Shown here: piece after piece, positions 22,062 through 34,971 of the stretch | Numbering within the stretch: position 1 is the first letter of the stretch | How the letters are laid out: each line of letters begins with the position of its first letter | Source of the DNA: Cryptomeria japonica | Taxonomy: Eukaryota > Streptophyta > Pinopsida > Cupressales > Cupressaceae | DNA length: 64,000 nucleotides | Assembly: GCF_030272615.1 (NCBI RefSeq) | Contig: NC_081415.1 | Span: 188,110,270-188,174,269 of the forward strand | Direction of reading: 5' to 3' | The notes under the pieces: model-generated | Told to the model about the DNA's origin: nothing | What the model saw: only the letters and a program-made list of their open reading frames with translations | The model's database searches: none | Position numbers and translations under genes: made by a program

Positions 22062-25000
22062 TAATGGATCATTGATAGTGAATGTTCACATCATATGACT
22101 AGTGATAAAAGTAAATTCTTATCTTTTTGGGAATACAATGGAGGTCTAGTAAGATTTGGCGATGATAAAAATTGTTTTATCAAAGGAAAAGGCACTATAT
22201 CTTTGGATGGTAAGCACAATACTAACAATGTTTATTATGTTGAAGGATTGAAGCATACACTTTTGAGTGTTGGTCAATTAGTTGAAAAGGCATTTCGGTT
22301 ACAATTCAAGAATGGGAAATGAAAAATTAGAAACATAACTGGATTGGAGATTGCAACTGGTAATCAGACTAAAGGTAATATCTTTCATTTGAATAATAGT
22401 GATAAGACATGCTTGATTTCACATATTGATGAAAGTTGGTTATGGCATAAGAGACTCTGTCATGTAAACTTTGATTGCATTGTAAAGATTAGTTCAACTA
22501 AGGCAGTAAGGGATTTACCTAAGATTGTGAAACCTCATAATCCAATATGTAAGGAATTCGAAATGGGAAAGCAAGTTAGAAAAACTTTTAAGAGTATTTA
22601 TGAGAAATCCAATAATGTTCTTGATTTAATTCATATTGATTTTGGTTGTCCGAAAAGAACAAGAAGTATACAAGGAGATAGATATTTTATGCTAATTATT
22701 GATGATTATTCTATAATGTGTTGGGTTACTTTTCTCAGGGAGAAATCATAAGCTTTTGAAAAATTCAAGTTATTCAAGGCAATGGTAGAGAATGAAACTG
22801 GTAAGAAAATCAAATGTTTGAGATCTGATCAAGGAGGTGAATTTACATCTAAGGAATTTAATACATTCTGTGAAGTGAATGGAATCAAAAGACAACTATC
22901 AACACCCCAGATACCTCAGCAGAATGGAATTATGGAAAGGAAGAACAAAACTATTCTGGAAGCAGCTAGAAGCATGATATTGGAAGCTAATCTACCTCAC
23001 ATGTACTGGAGAGATGCAGTAAATACAACAATCTACACTTTCAACAGAGATCACATCAAAGGTGAAACCGATAAGACCCCTTATGAACTATGATTTGGTA
23101 ATATTCCTATTCTAAAGTACTTTAGAATATTTGGAAGAAAATTTTATATTAGGAGAGATGAGTATGTTGGTAAATTTGATCCTAGAAGTGATGAAGGAAT
23201 ATTTATTGGTTATTCATCTAAGAGCAAGGAATATAGATGTTTTAATAAAAGATTGCAGAGGATCATTGAGAGGGCTAATGTGAAGGTAGATGAACAATTT
23301 AGAGGAAATTCAAGGTCTCTAGATTTTGAACCGATAGTTGAGATGATCATAAATGAACCAATATAGAGTGCACTGGTACATAATGTGGATTCAGTCACAC
23401 TAGCATCATCAAAGAATTCCACAGTGACTAAAGAACAACAACATCAAAATAAACCCAGGTATGTAAGACTGAATCACTCAGAAAATCAGATAATTGGGAA
23501 TAAGTATCAAGGTGTTATGACAAAAGGAAGACTGGCAAATGAAAAGGTATGCGTAATTTCTCAAGTTGAACCAACATCTGTTATTGAAGCGTGTTAAGAT
23601 GAACATTGGATAAAAGCAATGGAAGATGAATTAGAACAAATTGAAAGGAACAATACATGGACATTAGTTCCCCGGCCTAAAGACAAAAATGTAATTGGAA
23701 CTAAATGGGTATTTAGAAATAAACTTAATAAAGATGGTAAGGTAATCAGAAACAAAGCAAGATTAGTTTGTAAAGGATATTCATAGAAAGAGGGAATTGA
23801 TTATAATGAAACCTTTGCACCGGTAGCTAGAATTAAGGCAGTTAGATTATTTCTTGCATTTGTAGCTAATAAGAACTACAAAGTTTATCAGATGGATGCA
23901 AAATGTGCATTTTTGAATGGTGATCTTGAAGAGAAAGTTTACATTGAAGAACCTGATGGATTTTCATTAACAAATGATAAAGATATGGTTTGCAGATTAA
24001 GGAAAGCTTTGTATGGATTGAAGCAAGCTCCTAGAGCTTGGTATGTTAGATTGGACACATATCTTTTGAAGCTTGGTTATACTAAAGGTAATACCAACAA
24101 CAACTTATATTACAAAGTGACTAATGATGACATCTTGGTCATTGAAGTTTTTGTTAATGATATCATTTTTGGTGGTAAAGATGGATTGTGTAAGGACTTT
24201 GCTAACATGATTAAAATTCTTCTTAGGATTGCAGATTTCACAAACTGATAAAGGTATATTCATATGTCAAACAAAATACTTGAAGGAACTACTGAAGAAA
24301 TTTGGTATGGAAAACTCTAAACGGGTAAGTACTCCTATGACTACAACTGATAAATTGTCATTAAAAGATGATTCAACTCCTATTAATCCGACAAGATACA
24401 AATCTTTGATTTGAGGTTCACTGTATTTGACATAAACAATACCTGATATAATGAATTTAGTATATATTGTTTCAAGATTTCAGAGTAATCCTAAAGAAAA
24501 TCATGAATCAACAGTAAAAAGGATTTTCTGGTACCTACAAGGCACAACAAATCTTGGTTTATGGTATCCTAAAGATGAAAATTTTGATTTATGTGCATAC
24601 ACCAATGCAAATTGGGCAGGAGATGTTGATGACAGAAAGAGTACCACTGGTGGTGCATTCTTTCTTGGTAGCAGATTGATTTCTTGGATAAGCAAAAAGT
24701 AGAGTTGTACATCATTATCAATAGAAGAATCAGAATATGTTACAACAACAACTAATTGTAGTCAGGTATTATGGATTAAGCAAATGTTGAAGGACATAAA
24801 GGTAAAATGCAAAGAACCGATAATCATTTATTATCTCAATTCAACAACAATTGATATATCAAAGAATCTAGTATTTCACTCTAAGACTAAGCATGTTTCT
24901 ATTAAATATAACTTTCTAAAAGAGAATGTTGAAGCAAATGAAGTGAATTTGGTTTATGTGAATACTAAAGAGTAGATTGCAAATATCTTTACAAAGCCTT

Positions 25001-25068
25001 TGCCTAAGGAAACTTTTGAATATCTTAGAGAGCAGCTTGGGGTAATACCCTCACTGACAGAGACTTAG
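22062..25068 (+). pseudogene. pol: Copia pol (protease, integrase, RT, RNase H)
   Basis: Protease: IIDSECSHHM near 22072 (normal DSG has become DSE). Integrase: H..H zinc region WHKRLCHVNF, with CKEC altered to CKEF, then RSDQGGEF with conserved Asp and QQNGIMERKN with Glu. RT: WVFRNKLNKDGKV, DAKCAFLNG, LYGLKQAPRAWY, and FVND in place of YVDD near 24151. RNase H: YTNANWAGDVDDRKSTTG near 24598. Stops occur at 22062, 22320, 22749, 23091, 23364, 23595, 23784 and later. A short deletion and frameshift near 24210-24235 moves the RNase H part to another frame. It is clearly inactive. Confidence 0.9.
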
Positions 25069-25420
25069 ATGATTTAAAATTGGCATCCAACCGATAGAAA
25101 ATAACAGAGAAACCTTTTTCCGGATTTGATGGAGGAGAACTACTTCTTAGGGGGAGTAGTTGGTTGTATGTTTTGGTATATTTTCTTAATTGATTTGGCA
25201 TTTGATGTCAAAGGGGGAGAGATATCTATGGAAAAACATTATCCTAGGAGGAGAGATTACATTATTCATTGGGATATTATTCACTAGGGGAGAGATATAC
25301 TCTCTGCATTTTGGTTTTGATTTCTGGTATTGATCTATCTTGGGATATTGTTGGTTTTTGGCTTTTGGCATTTTGCTTTGGCACTTAGATTTTTTTCCAT
25401 CTAGTGTTGCCATCAATTCC

Positions 25421-25432
25421 AAAGGGGGATAT
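25421..25432 (+). promoter_or_regulatory. Copia polypurine tract
   Basis: AAAGGGGGATAT directly precedes the 3' LTR and would prime plus-strand DNA. Confidence 0.85.
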
Positions 25433-26534
25433 TGTTGGTATTATGGATGTGTTGCATTAGTTTTATCATTGATGTCAACACTTATCCTTATGGAGATCTA
25501 TGGTTATGTTGAACCAGCACATTGTGTTCATCGTCAAGGTCAATGACTTATGCACAGTCACTGATATATGCTCACCGACAGGTTATATGGTTCACCGACA
25601 CTGATGATGACTTGTTATCATCTAGAGATCACTTGATTATGTTGAAGATATGGTTTGGATACTTGGTTTTAGTGTTTTTTTTATTGGTCTAATCAGGTTG
25701 ACATATTTGTTGTTACCGACAGATAGGTCTACGTTATGGACTAGTACATGTTATCTATTCCAGATCGGCACAACATGTTATGGAGATGATTTATTATTGG
25801 TTGTTGTATTGGATCTGACATCTTGTATTGTATCAAGACTTATTTTGTTATTGATTTGAATGTAATATTCTTAGTGAGCTGACCTTAGTATTTGGTCTTA
25901 GGTTTTGTATAAATGTAAGATCTCATTTGTGAGATGAATATGTGGTAATGGTCATGGTATGGTATTGTAATCTGGTATGAGCGAATATTGAAGATCACAT
26001 GAGAATATCATAGAGCAAATAAAGTAGACATCATTTGAAGGTTAGAGGAAGGTTTGAAGGTGTTTATCAGAGCTTAAACTGGTACTAAATCCAGCATTGC
26101 ATATGCACTTTGAAGCAGTATATTATTCTAGGATTTAACCATCCTACTATAGTCTTTGCAACTCCCATTTGAGCAGTGTGCTCTAGGTGGTTGGCCTTTC
26201 TGCATGTGCAACATGTGTCGACCCCATTTGTATACACATACTATCTGTAGTAATATCATCTGATTGTGGGTAAGGTTTCCCACCATGGTTTTTTCCCTTA
26301 CAGGGTTTCCATGCCAAAAATATATGTGTTATGTGTTGTGGATGTCATTTCTCTTTCTATTTCATGCATTGAGTTTCATCAGTATTGATATTCACTGTTA
26401 ATTTGTTTAACCAACATTAAGATTGGTTTATTGGTATTAAGTATTAAGTATTAAGTTAAAGTAATTTATAATTGGGTTGAAATTCATTGATAACTGATTC
26501 ACCCCCCTCTCAGTTGTCCTTCTAGTTCCTAACA
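25433..26534 (+). repeat. Copia 3' LTR
   Basis: 1102 bp, matching the 5' LTR end to end. Many of the differences are transitions. It ends TTCCTAACA before the ATGCA TSD copy. Confidence 0.95.
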
Positions 26535-28940
26535 ATGCATCCACCAACTCTAATAAGCATGTGAAGGGACACCTCTTAATTCATCCACCAACTTGCAAAG
26601 ATCTTCATTATGGAGAAATCTTAAGTTCTAGTTATAGTAATAAGTGATGTACTTGCTATGGTTAATGAAGTTAATGATTAAAAGTTGGCGCTTCAATCCT
26701 TCAGTAATATATTATCAGTGGCCGACCATGTCATCACTAGACCGATGCATTGGAGAAAATGGGAACCACCGGAAGCCACCTTGGCATAGCCCACCCAATT
26801 TGAATTTGAATTTCCCTCCTATAGCATCGCAAATGGGTCAAAATGACCCCCATAAAAAATGACATAGCACATCATTGGCAAGTAGAGGAATTCTAGTCTC
26901 TCCCAATTAGGGACTGATGTCTGTTCAGAAAGAGAATCAAGGTGTCTCCAGCACCTCGTTCCAATTATCTCAAGGCCCGTCGTAGCCAAAGAGTCCACCA
27001 TCAAGTTACCCTCTCTGTAAATGTGTTGAATTTGAAATTCCTCAAGCTAGACTATCATGGACCAAATGTCCTTGATAATGTTGCTGATCATCGAGCTAAC
27101 CCTTGAAACTCCTTTAGCCACCTCAATAATCAGCTTAGAGTCCCTTTCAATGATCAATATTTTACCATTGATATCGAGAGCCAATTTAAGCCCCCAAAAG
27201 AGAGCAAGGGCTTCAGCCATGTTACTCGAGACAGAGTCAAAATTCCCCGCGTAGGCCAAAATCAGGTTGCCCAAGCTATCCCTAATAATTCCACCTCCCG
27301 CCGCAACTCCACTGCGAGCGGCGCCATCAAAGTTAAGTTTGAGCCATGAGGGGGAGAGTGTCGACCATCTAGTGTTAAGCCTTTTCATTTTTTTTGAGTT
27401 GTCATATCGAAAGAAGTTATCTGGCAGATTTTATGTTCTAATCCAATTGCAATCCATCACCAAAGGGGCTAATTGCAGAATTCTCCATTTGTAGACCAGA
27501 GCATTCTCCCTGAGGAGATTTTCTGCTATGCCAACCACTGTTTCAACAAAGTTATTAGTTTCATAGAAGATATGATTGTTCCTTTCCTTCCAGATATGCC
27601 AATAGATATGGGGAGGGATGAGTTTCCAAAACTATCTTATCAGTTGGTGGGCAGAGGGGCACTTCCAGTTGTTGATAAAGTGTTGCTAGTCTTCTAAGAA
27701 GGTCCACGCAATATTAAATTTCTATAAAAATTTGTGCCATACCATAGAAGCAAAGGGGCGATGGATAAAAAGACGATTTATGCTTTCCTCAACACGATTA
27801 CACATGACATAGTGGTTGGCAAGTAGGAAGCCTCACCTTTTAAGGTTATCAATAGTAAGGGTCTTCCCATGTAAAGTCATCCACCAGAAGAAGTTAATTT
27901 TAGGGATAAGATGAGAGTTCCAAACTTCTCTCCAGTTGTAGCAATCATTCATAGGGGCGAACAAGAGATTGTAGGCCGACTTAACACTGAAAGTCCCTGA
28001 GGGATTCATAGCCCAAACAAACTTATCAGTATGAGTGAAATGGGGAATCCTGACCTTCTCAAGAAAATATTGTAACTCACCAATGAAATGGTCCCAATGA
28101 GTATTATTTCCTAGACCATTAGCAAGCCTCAACCAATAGTGAGAGGGAGAAATGTAGTTTATCACAAGAGGACCCAACGAGTCCTTGAGAGTTCCCATGA
28201 GGCAATTGAAGCGAGAAGAGGCTAGGGGTCTATCGCCAATCCAATTGTCTTCCTAGAATCTGATCTTCTCACCATCATCCACCTTCCATTTTAGACCTTA
28301 TTTAAGTAGCTTCCTGTTTTTGACAATGTTGTTCCATATCTTAGACCTAGGTGGAAGCTCATTAGAAGAAAGAAGGGAAGAGAAGGGGGTGTGATTGAAA
28401 TACTTAGCCCCCATAATCTTGCACCAGTTAGCTTTGTCCTTCATAAGATTCTAGCAAATTTTAGTTAGCAAAGCCTTGTTTAGGTCTGAAATTTTTCTGA
28501 TCCCTAGGCCTCCCATGTACTTAGGTTTGCATGCCACCTCCCAATTGACTAAGCTGATTCTGGACTTTTCCTCCATCCCCGTCCACAAAAAACTTCTTTG
28601 GATTTTCTCAAGTTTCTTAGCCATAGCTATGGATATCTTGAATAGAGATAGAAAATAGAGCAGGACACCTTGAAGAGAGGCCGATAGAAGTTGGAGTTTA
28701 CCCGCACTACTCAGAGTTTTACCAGTCCAGCTAGCGAGTTTTTTCTGCATTCTTTCTAAGATTGACTCCCAAAAATGGGAGGTGACCTCCTTAATTGTGA
28801 GGGGAAGACCCAAGTAGGAATCGAGGAGATCAGCAGCACAACATCCAAGGATATGCATAACTTTACCTTGGAGATTTCTATCAGTGTTGAAAAAATAAAT
28901 TTTTCTCTTATTATAGTTAATAAGTTGTAATAAGTTGTCC
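26535..28940 (-). pseudogene. LINE-A1, 5' piece: RT C-terminus, zf-RVT, RNase H
   Basis: Minus strand. It begins at 28940 in late RT (NYNKRK, NTDRNLQGK, SYLGLPLTIKEV, GKLQLLSASLQGV, ISLVNWEVACKPKYMGGLGI). A zinc-finger RVT region follows (28198-27833; WREVWNSHLIPKINFFWWMTLHGK). Then RNase H (27388-26860; LNFDGAARSGVAAGGGIIRD, SNMAEALALFWGL). It matches 52905-55275 of LINE-A2. The 5' truncation falls exactly at the TSD at 28941. Stops near 28255 and 28450 and others break it. Confidence 0.85.
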
Positions 28941-28955
28941 TTAGAGATAAGAGTT
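28941..28955. repeat. TSD of LINE-A1, right copy
   Basis: TTAGAGATAAGAGTT, identical to 6195-6209, next to the truncated 5' end of LINE-A1. Confidence 0.9.
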
Positions 28956-29950
28956 GATATCAAAAAAATCTCACAATTTAATAAACAAAGAGTGACAATC
29001 AACATATGGATTGTGGAAATTTAATAACCCAAATTAGGTTTGGTTCTTAATATATGTTATTTATAATAGGAACAATGTTGAATGACTTTGGAATATTTAA
29101 ATAATTATTGGATACTTTTTAATGTTTTGGATCAAATTTATTCCATTTATGACCACTTCCAAAAGAAATGTGAGATCTTTAAATATAATATAATAATTAT
29201 TAAAATTAAAATTAGATATGTAATTTATTATTCATATATTATAAATTCATTAAATATTATAATATAATTATTATTAAAATGTATAATAATAAATGTTGGA
29301 ACTTAAAGAAAATAAATGGTAACCAAAAGAACAAACATATATGAAGAAATAACTATGTTTTAAAATGAGTTTTCAAAAACTTACACGTAGCTTTGGGAAA
29401 AGTTAAGTGAGTTTAAAAAGTTTAAAATTAAAAAAACTAAAAAATTTGAATTGTCCTTTGTATGTCTCACATTTCCCATTCATGCGAGAAGATCGATTGA
29501 CATTTAATATTATTATATTGTCAAACATAATATACTATTTTTTTTCAAAGGACAATAACAGTTGTCCCACATTTTGAGATGAAATGAATGCTCAGACATT
29601 ATAGCTCCATTAATTAAGCTTGTACATTTCAAGATTTTCTTAAACAATAGGAAAAAAATTATGCTTTCTCATGTACAATGAATGGCCACATAAACCCAAT
29701 CAAATCAAACATTTTGAACATCTATTGTCACGATGAATGTGTCGCAATATTTTTGTGGGTAGTCACAAATATGAAAAATGAGGTGACGAGAATGGACGGT
29801 GTGGATCGTTTGAATCGTCTTGTAGCTTTTAGTAGAATAGTAGACCGTTGATACTGAAAGTCAAGTGGTCCCTTTCAAATAAGGGAACGGAGATAAAAAT
29901 AATAATATTAAAAATCCATTCTCAATTCTAATCCAATATTTTTGAGTGCT
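28956..29950. other. AT-rich spacer between the two head-to-head LINE-A copies
   Basis: No gene. 29710-29895 is the right copy of the old direct repeat seen at 5880-6090. The 61-codon ORF at 29082 is AT-rich noise. Confidence 0.6.
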
Positions 29951-29989
29951 CTGCAATTTTCCCGCTTTATTGTTCTTTAAATTTCTGCA

Positions 29990-31050
29990 ATGGTTGTCAT
30001 TTCTACAGGGGAGGGCCCGTCCTCCCTCGATCCTGACCCCTTTGCTAACCTACAGGTGTGTTTGAATCTGGCTCTTGTGCTACGTTCTCAGAGTGCTGGG
30101 TGGGCTCCCTCGGTTGGTGTCATTAGCGCTTGTAATGCGGTGTTGCACAAGGCCCCCTCCTTTGAAAAGATTCCTCTTGTAACCTCGAACTTGGATTCTC
30201 CTCACAAGGTTCCCAAGATTGATGTTATGGGGCCTTTGTTTGGGGATTCTCAAGCGAGTACCTGGAAAGGTGCCCTTGTTGGAAATTCTAAGTCAGGGTC
30301 ATCGACGTTGCTACCTACGGTAACTACTGGAGAGGATGGCCTCGACATTTGTCTCCTTGACATTATTATGGATAATATCGCTTCCTCCCTACACCTCTTC
30401 TTGATGGGGAGATTCTTAGCCTTTAGACCCACTATAGATATGGTCAAAAGATGGGCTAGCTACAAATGGAAACTACAAGGTAGTGTCTTTGTCTCTGCTA
30501 TGCCAGGGGGGCTCTTTCTTTTCAGATTCACTACAGAAGAAGACTTCATCTATATTATGTCTGGTTCATGGTCTTACAACAAACACTACCTAACTCTCTC
30601 TAAGAGGAAGTCGAGGTTTGACCCTAGTGCATACCTCCTCAGACTAGCATCGGTTTGGATCAGACTCATTGGCCTCCCTCTAGAGTTCTAGGATGACACC
30701 ATTTTTAGATGGATTGGTAACTCGTTTGGTCAGTTCATTGTTGCTTACAATGTGACAACACAGAAGTCTAGACTTGTTTATGCTCGCCTTTGTGTGAATG
30801 TGGTTGTTAACAACCCCCTCCCTAATTTCATAGTTGTTAAATCCAAATGGGGTAAATGGACGCAAGCTATTGTCTATGAGAACACCTCCCTTTATTGTCA
30901 AAGGTGTGGAAAACATGGTCATGTTATTACTGACTTCCCGGCCCCTTAGCCTTTGGAGGAAAAGCTGAAGGAGAAGTTGTCATCCCTAGGTATTGTCAAT
31001 GTGGAGGCAACTCATAATGTTACCCCCCCAACCCCCCGGTTATTGACAAT
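29990..31050 (+). pseudogene. LINE-A2 ORF1 (DUF4283-like, zinc knuckle)
   Basis: It starts at MVVISTGEGPSS. Residues 120-230 resemble the DUF4283 region of plant LINE ORF1 proteins (MGRFLAFRPTIDMVKRWASY, GGLFLFRFTTEEDF, SVWIRLIGLPLEF). A CCHC knuckle follows near 30896-30940 (CQRCGKHGHVITDF), whose last cysteine is now phenylalanine. There are stops at 30688 and 30947. ORF1 proteins bind the LINE RNA. The stretch to 31640 is a charged, low-similarity tail with more stops. Confidence 0.75.
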
Positions 31051-31673
31051 TTAGTGGCTCAAACCAAGGACTTGAAGGAAAAAGAGGGTCCTCAAGATAC
31101 TATTAAGGAGGGCTACCCTTTCTTGGAAGGTATTCTTAATATGATGCAAACCCCTGACCCCAAGATGACACCTCCCTCCTTGGGGAGATGCTTGGGCCCG
31201 GACCTAGAAGATGGAGAGATCTCCCAGATGAAGGTAGAATAAGAAGGTCTGAATGCAGAAGTGAGTTTCAGAGAGAAGAAAGGGCACAATGAGACCACTC
31301 AGCCTGTGCTCATGCAGCTGAATCCCAACACTATGGGAAATAGTGGGAGAAGAATTTGGTGAATTAGGGTTGGTCCCATGCCTTCCATAGGGATTGTTCT
31401 AGATCTGACCTCCTCCTCCTCTGCTACTAGATCTACTGGGGAGATCACTATTCTCTCTCATGGAAGTCATTCTACCCCGTCTTTGCCTGTGGATAAAGAG
31501 AAAGGGAAATGGCAGGAATCAAAAAGAAAAACTAGAGGAAATAAGAAGGCGGATGTGGGAAATGACTCTAAGCTAGGCAGACCCTCTGAGGGGACCCTCA
31601 TAACTAAGGTAATGGCCAAGGAAATTTCTAGTGGAAGGAAATTAACTCTAGAGACATCTTAGAAAGGCAAGAA

Positions 31674-33462
31674 ATGAAGTTCCTTTCATGGAACTTAAGG
31701 GGTTTAAATAGCCCCCAGAAGTAGTATGCTCTTAAGAAAAGCATAGTTACCAATAAGGTTAATATCATTCTAATCCAGGAGGTGAAAATGACTTATCAAA
31801 ATTTTTCTATGCTCGTGGATAGTATATGGCTAAGTGCTTCTTTCCATTATGGTGAGGTGAAGGGTGCTTCAGGAGGAATTGATACTCTATGGAATAAGAG
31901 CAAGTTGGATGGGTACGCGGTTGACATTTCTCACAACTTTCTTACTACCAAGTTCACTATGAACAACTTCTCTTGGTACTTTTTCAATATTTATTCTCCT
32001 AATACTAGACATGGCCAGACTCTAGTCTCAGAGGAAATCACTACATTCATGACTAATAATAGGGAGACTATGTTCATGTTAGCTAGTGACTTTAACACCC
32101 CCCTTTTTCCCTCTGAAAAGCTTGGAGGTCTAACTGACTATAGTGATAGTATGCTTGACTTTGCTAGCTTCATTAGAAATAATGAGTTACTTGATCTTGA
32201 CCTCCAATGAAATCCTTTCACCTAGTCTAATAATAGAAAAGGATCCAATCTGATTTAGGTCAGGTTGGATAGGTTTCTAATCTTAGCCAAGTGGAACCTT
32301 GGCAATAATTTCTCGCTCTTGTCTCTCCTGCGCACTATCTCTAACCATTCCCCGATTCTCCTTTCATGGGTTGACAAGCCGACCCTGGGCCCCATACCCT
32401 TTAGATATGAGATTATGTGGCACTCTCACCTGGATTTTAAACAGTGTATCCAAAGTTGGTGGAACTCCCTTGTTCAAGGTTCCGCTATGTTTAGAATCAC
32501 TAAAAAGCTGGAGATAATCAAAAGGGAGGTCGGAGCCTAGAGCAAATATTCCTTTGGGGATATCTTCAAGAGAAAGAAGGAGGCTGAAACCAATTTGGAC
32601 CACCTCCAGAGAACAATTACGGAGGGGACCACCTCTACGGATATCCACAAAGAGGAGGAAGGGTGGAGAAAAAAATGGAAAGAAATCATGAACCTTGAAG
32701 AAATCTACTAGAAGTAAAGATCCAAAATCCATTGGTTAACTAAGGGGGATAGGAACACCTCCTTCTTTCACAAATCTACTTCTAAGCACAAAAGGATGAA
32801 CACTATTCGATCCATTTTCAATGACACGAATGAGGAATTGGTGGAGAATAGCGATATTGGCCAATGGGCTTCCCTATACTTTGTTAATTTGTACACGAAT
32901 GACAGGGCCAACGAACCTACTAAGGTTAGTGATAAGCTTATCAGTCTTATCCCTCAAGTCCTGAATGATACTGATAATGAGTTGTTGATGTGCCACGTGT
33001 CTAAAGAAGAAGTTAAAGAGGCAGTTTTTGCAATGAAGGCCTTTAAGGCCCTTGGTCCCTTCGACTTTCTTTCAGGTGTTTTGGGAAACTGTAAAGTATG
33101 ACTAACCAAAGCTACCAGGGACTTCATTCACACTAGGAACCTTCTAAATAAACTGAATAACACTTTCATTGTAATAGTGCCCAAATTTCCTGACCCAAAG
33201 TTTATGACTGATTACTGCCTAATCAACCTGTGTAACTCAGTCTGTAAGATCTTCTCTAAAGTTGTTGTCAATAGAATTAAACCCCTTCTTGAAAGATGCA
33301 TTAGCCCCTCCTAGAGGGGTTTTGTTCTGGGTAGGTAGATTCTCACTATAGTCATTACTACCCATGAGGTCATCCACTCCATGGAGAAAATTCGCAACCC
33401 AAGGATGGCTCTTAAACTTGATATCTCTAAGGCTTATGATAAATTTAACTAGAAGTTCCTAT
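31674..33462 (+). pseudogene. LINE-A2 ORF2, endonuclease and start of RT
   Basis: ATG at 31674 gives MKFLSWNLRGLNSP, the standard start of plant LINE endonucleases. Later landmarks are ILIQEVKM, GASGGIDTLWN, FNIYSPN and ASDFNTPL (usual GDFN). RT begins near 32740 (HWLTKGDRNTSFFH), then VPKFPDPKFMTDYCLINLCN and LKLDISKAYDKFN. More than eight stops are visible. The Tat element interrupts just after the first catalytic Asp block. Confidence 0.85.
33458..33462. repeat. TSD of the Tat element, left copy (CCTAT)
   Basis: CCTAT directly before TGTACG and again at 52538-52542 directly after GTCTACA. Confidence 0.95.
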
Positions 33463-34953
33463 TGTACGTTAGGAAATAGGAAATCATCACAAACAGATAT
33501 AAAAACTAATTTAGCCCAATCACGAAAGCACAACATGCAATGATCTATCCTAAAACACAATCAATAGAGACATGAAAACAAAGCATACAAAACTAAGATT
33601 ATGCAAACTAGATGTCGATTTGAATGCTTCTTCATGCGGCTCCATTGTTCTTCTTTCCTCTTCAAATAGTTTGGTTGTGGATCTCACCTACAAGTGCACA
33701 TACATGATTGAAAGCAAATAGGTAAGAAAATTGCTCAAAAGTACTCGAAGCGTGATTGACTAGAAATTTGATAATCTCATTAGCGGCTAGGGATTTGATT
33801 GAAGAAATTCATCCAATTTATAGACAAATTGGAGAAATGAACAAATTAGCATGATAGTGATTTGAATAGAAATTCAAATCAAGAATAGAAAAATTATGAC
33901 ATGTCTATGACAAATTGCTATGCAAGGATTTATGACAATTTATGACAAATTTCTATGTCAAGAATTGATTGATTGTCAATTATGACAAATTATGACAAAT
34001 TTCTATGTCATTCCCATGAAATTAGGAGAAAAATAGGAGAAAATTGAAATTAGGAATTAGGAAATTTAGAAAATTAGGTAAATTAATTAATAATTTGTCA
34101 TTTATTAATTAATTCACCAAAAAGAGGAATAATTAGCCAATTAAATGAAGATTTAATTGTAATGAGAAGACTTAGGATAAATAAGTAATTTATTAATCCT
34201 AAAGGAAGAAAATGACAAGCAAGGTTAAATGATTAAATCATGAAACCCTAGAAGGTGAATTAGCAATGCGAGGATGACAATTAGGTCTTGATTGAAGATA
34301 ATTAATGTCGATCATGATTTTGAATTGACAAAAGACCAATGTGATAAATAATTTGATTGATAAATGCGCCAATTGACGAGGAACAATGACAAATTGATCC
34401 AAATTGACATAATTGAGACAAATAACGATCGACGACGAAATGATCGCAAAATGACAAAATTGACAAGAGGACAAGGATCGACGACAAAATAGATTGCAAG
34501 ACAACAAGATTGAAAATGACCACGATCGATGACAAATCGATCGCAAAATGACAAGATCGAACATGACAACGACCGATGACAAATCGATCGCAAAATGACA
34601 AGATTGAAAATGATAAGGATTGATGACAAATCGATTGCCAGATGATAAGATTGATAAGAGGACAAAACCCTAATTAGGATTGACGATGTCCAAAATGATG
34701 ACAAATTAGCACGCACATTGATGCGACAGGATAAGATTGACCAAAATCACGATTGGATAGTGTTGTCAACAACACCAAATTTGAGAGCGAAATGAATGAA
34801 GAATGTAGAAGAATAACTCGATGTTCAAAAATGATAAAGACCAAGTGCGAATCATAGGAGAAATGTTAATGTGACACAAAAACCCTAAAATGAGGCAATG
34901 CGAAAATGTTAAAGTATGATTCCGCAAGCATTGACCATTTTTAGGTGTCTACA
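33463..34953 (-). repeat. Tat 3' LTR
   Basis: 1491 bp, TGTA...TACA. On the minus strand a TATA-like CTATAAATTGG lies at 33813-33823. A ~48-bp minisatellite occupies 34400-34690. Overlapping minus-strand ORFs there are repeat artefacts. Confidence 0.95.
34400..34690. repeat. Minisatellite of ~48-bp units inside the Tat LTR
   Basis: Units of the type GATCGATGACAAATCGATCG plus CAAAATGACAAGATTGAAAA recur about every 48 bp, five to six times. Many units contain the near-palindrome CGATCGATGACAAATCGATCG. The 5' LTR (52021-52250) has about one unit fewer, and the solo LTR (43030-43220) has fewer still. Confidence 0.85.
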
Positions 34954-34971
34954 TTTTGCCCCTCTTTGAGA
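34954..34971 (-). promoter_or_regulatory. Tat polypurine tract
   Basis: On the minus strand CTCAAAGAGGGGCAAAA precedes the 3' LTR. It is the same tract as in element 1 (2683-2700). Confidence 0.85.

Larger units (their letters stand above)
19746..26534 (+). mobile_element. Ty1/Copia LTR retrotransposon, 6.8 kb, degraded
   Basis: LTRs are at 19746-20831 and 25433-26534, both TGTTGGTATTATGG...CCTAACA. A primer-binding site complementary to initiator tRNA-Met is at 20834 and a polypurine tract at 25421-25432. The internal order is gag, protease, integrase, RT, RNase H, which defines Copia. The LTRs differ at about 20 of the first 240 aligned bases, so this is an old insertion. It sits in LINE-A1; LINE-A2 shows the empty site. 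Confidence 0.95.
29950..33462 (+). mobile_element. LINE-A2, 5' piece (start approximate)
   Basis: It holds ORF1 and the first half of ORF2 of an L1-like plant LINE. It continues after the Tat insertion at 52538. Both parts together are about 8.2 kb, near full length. The exact 5' end and TSD could not be found. The reading frame runs into the insertion at AYDKFN-KFLY and resumes after it. Confidence 0.85.

Noticed and set aside
34238-34716. Overlapping minus-strand ORFs with repeated CHFAIDLSSI text (also 42844-43277 and 51842-52300)
   Set aside because: Shadows of the ~48-bp LTR minisatellite in three LTR copies; no domain.
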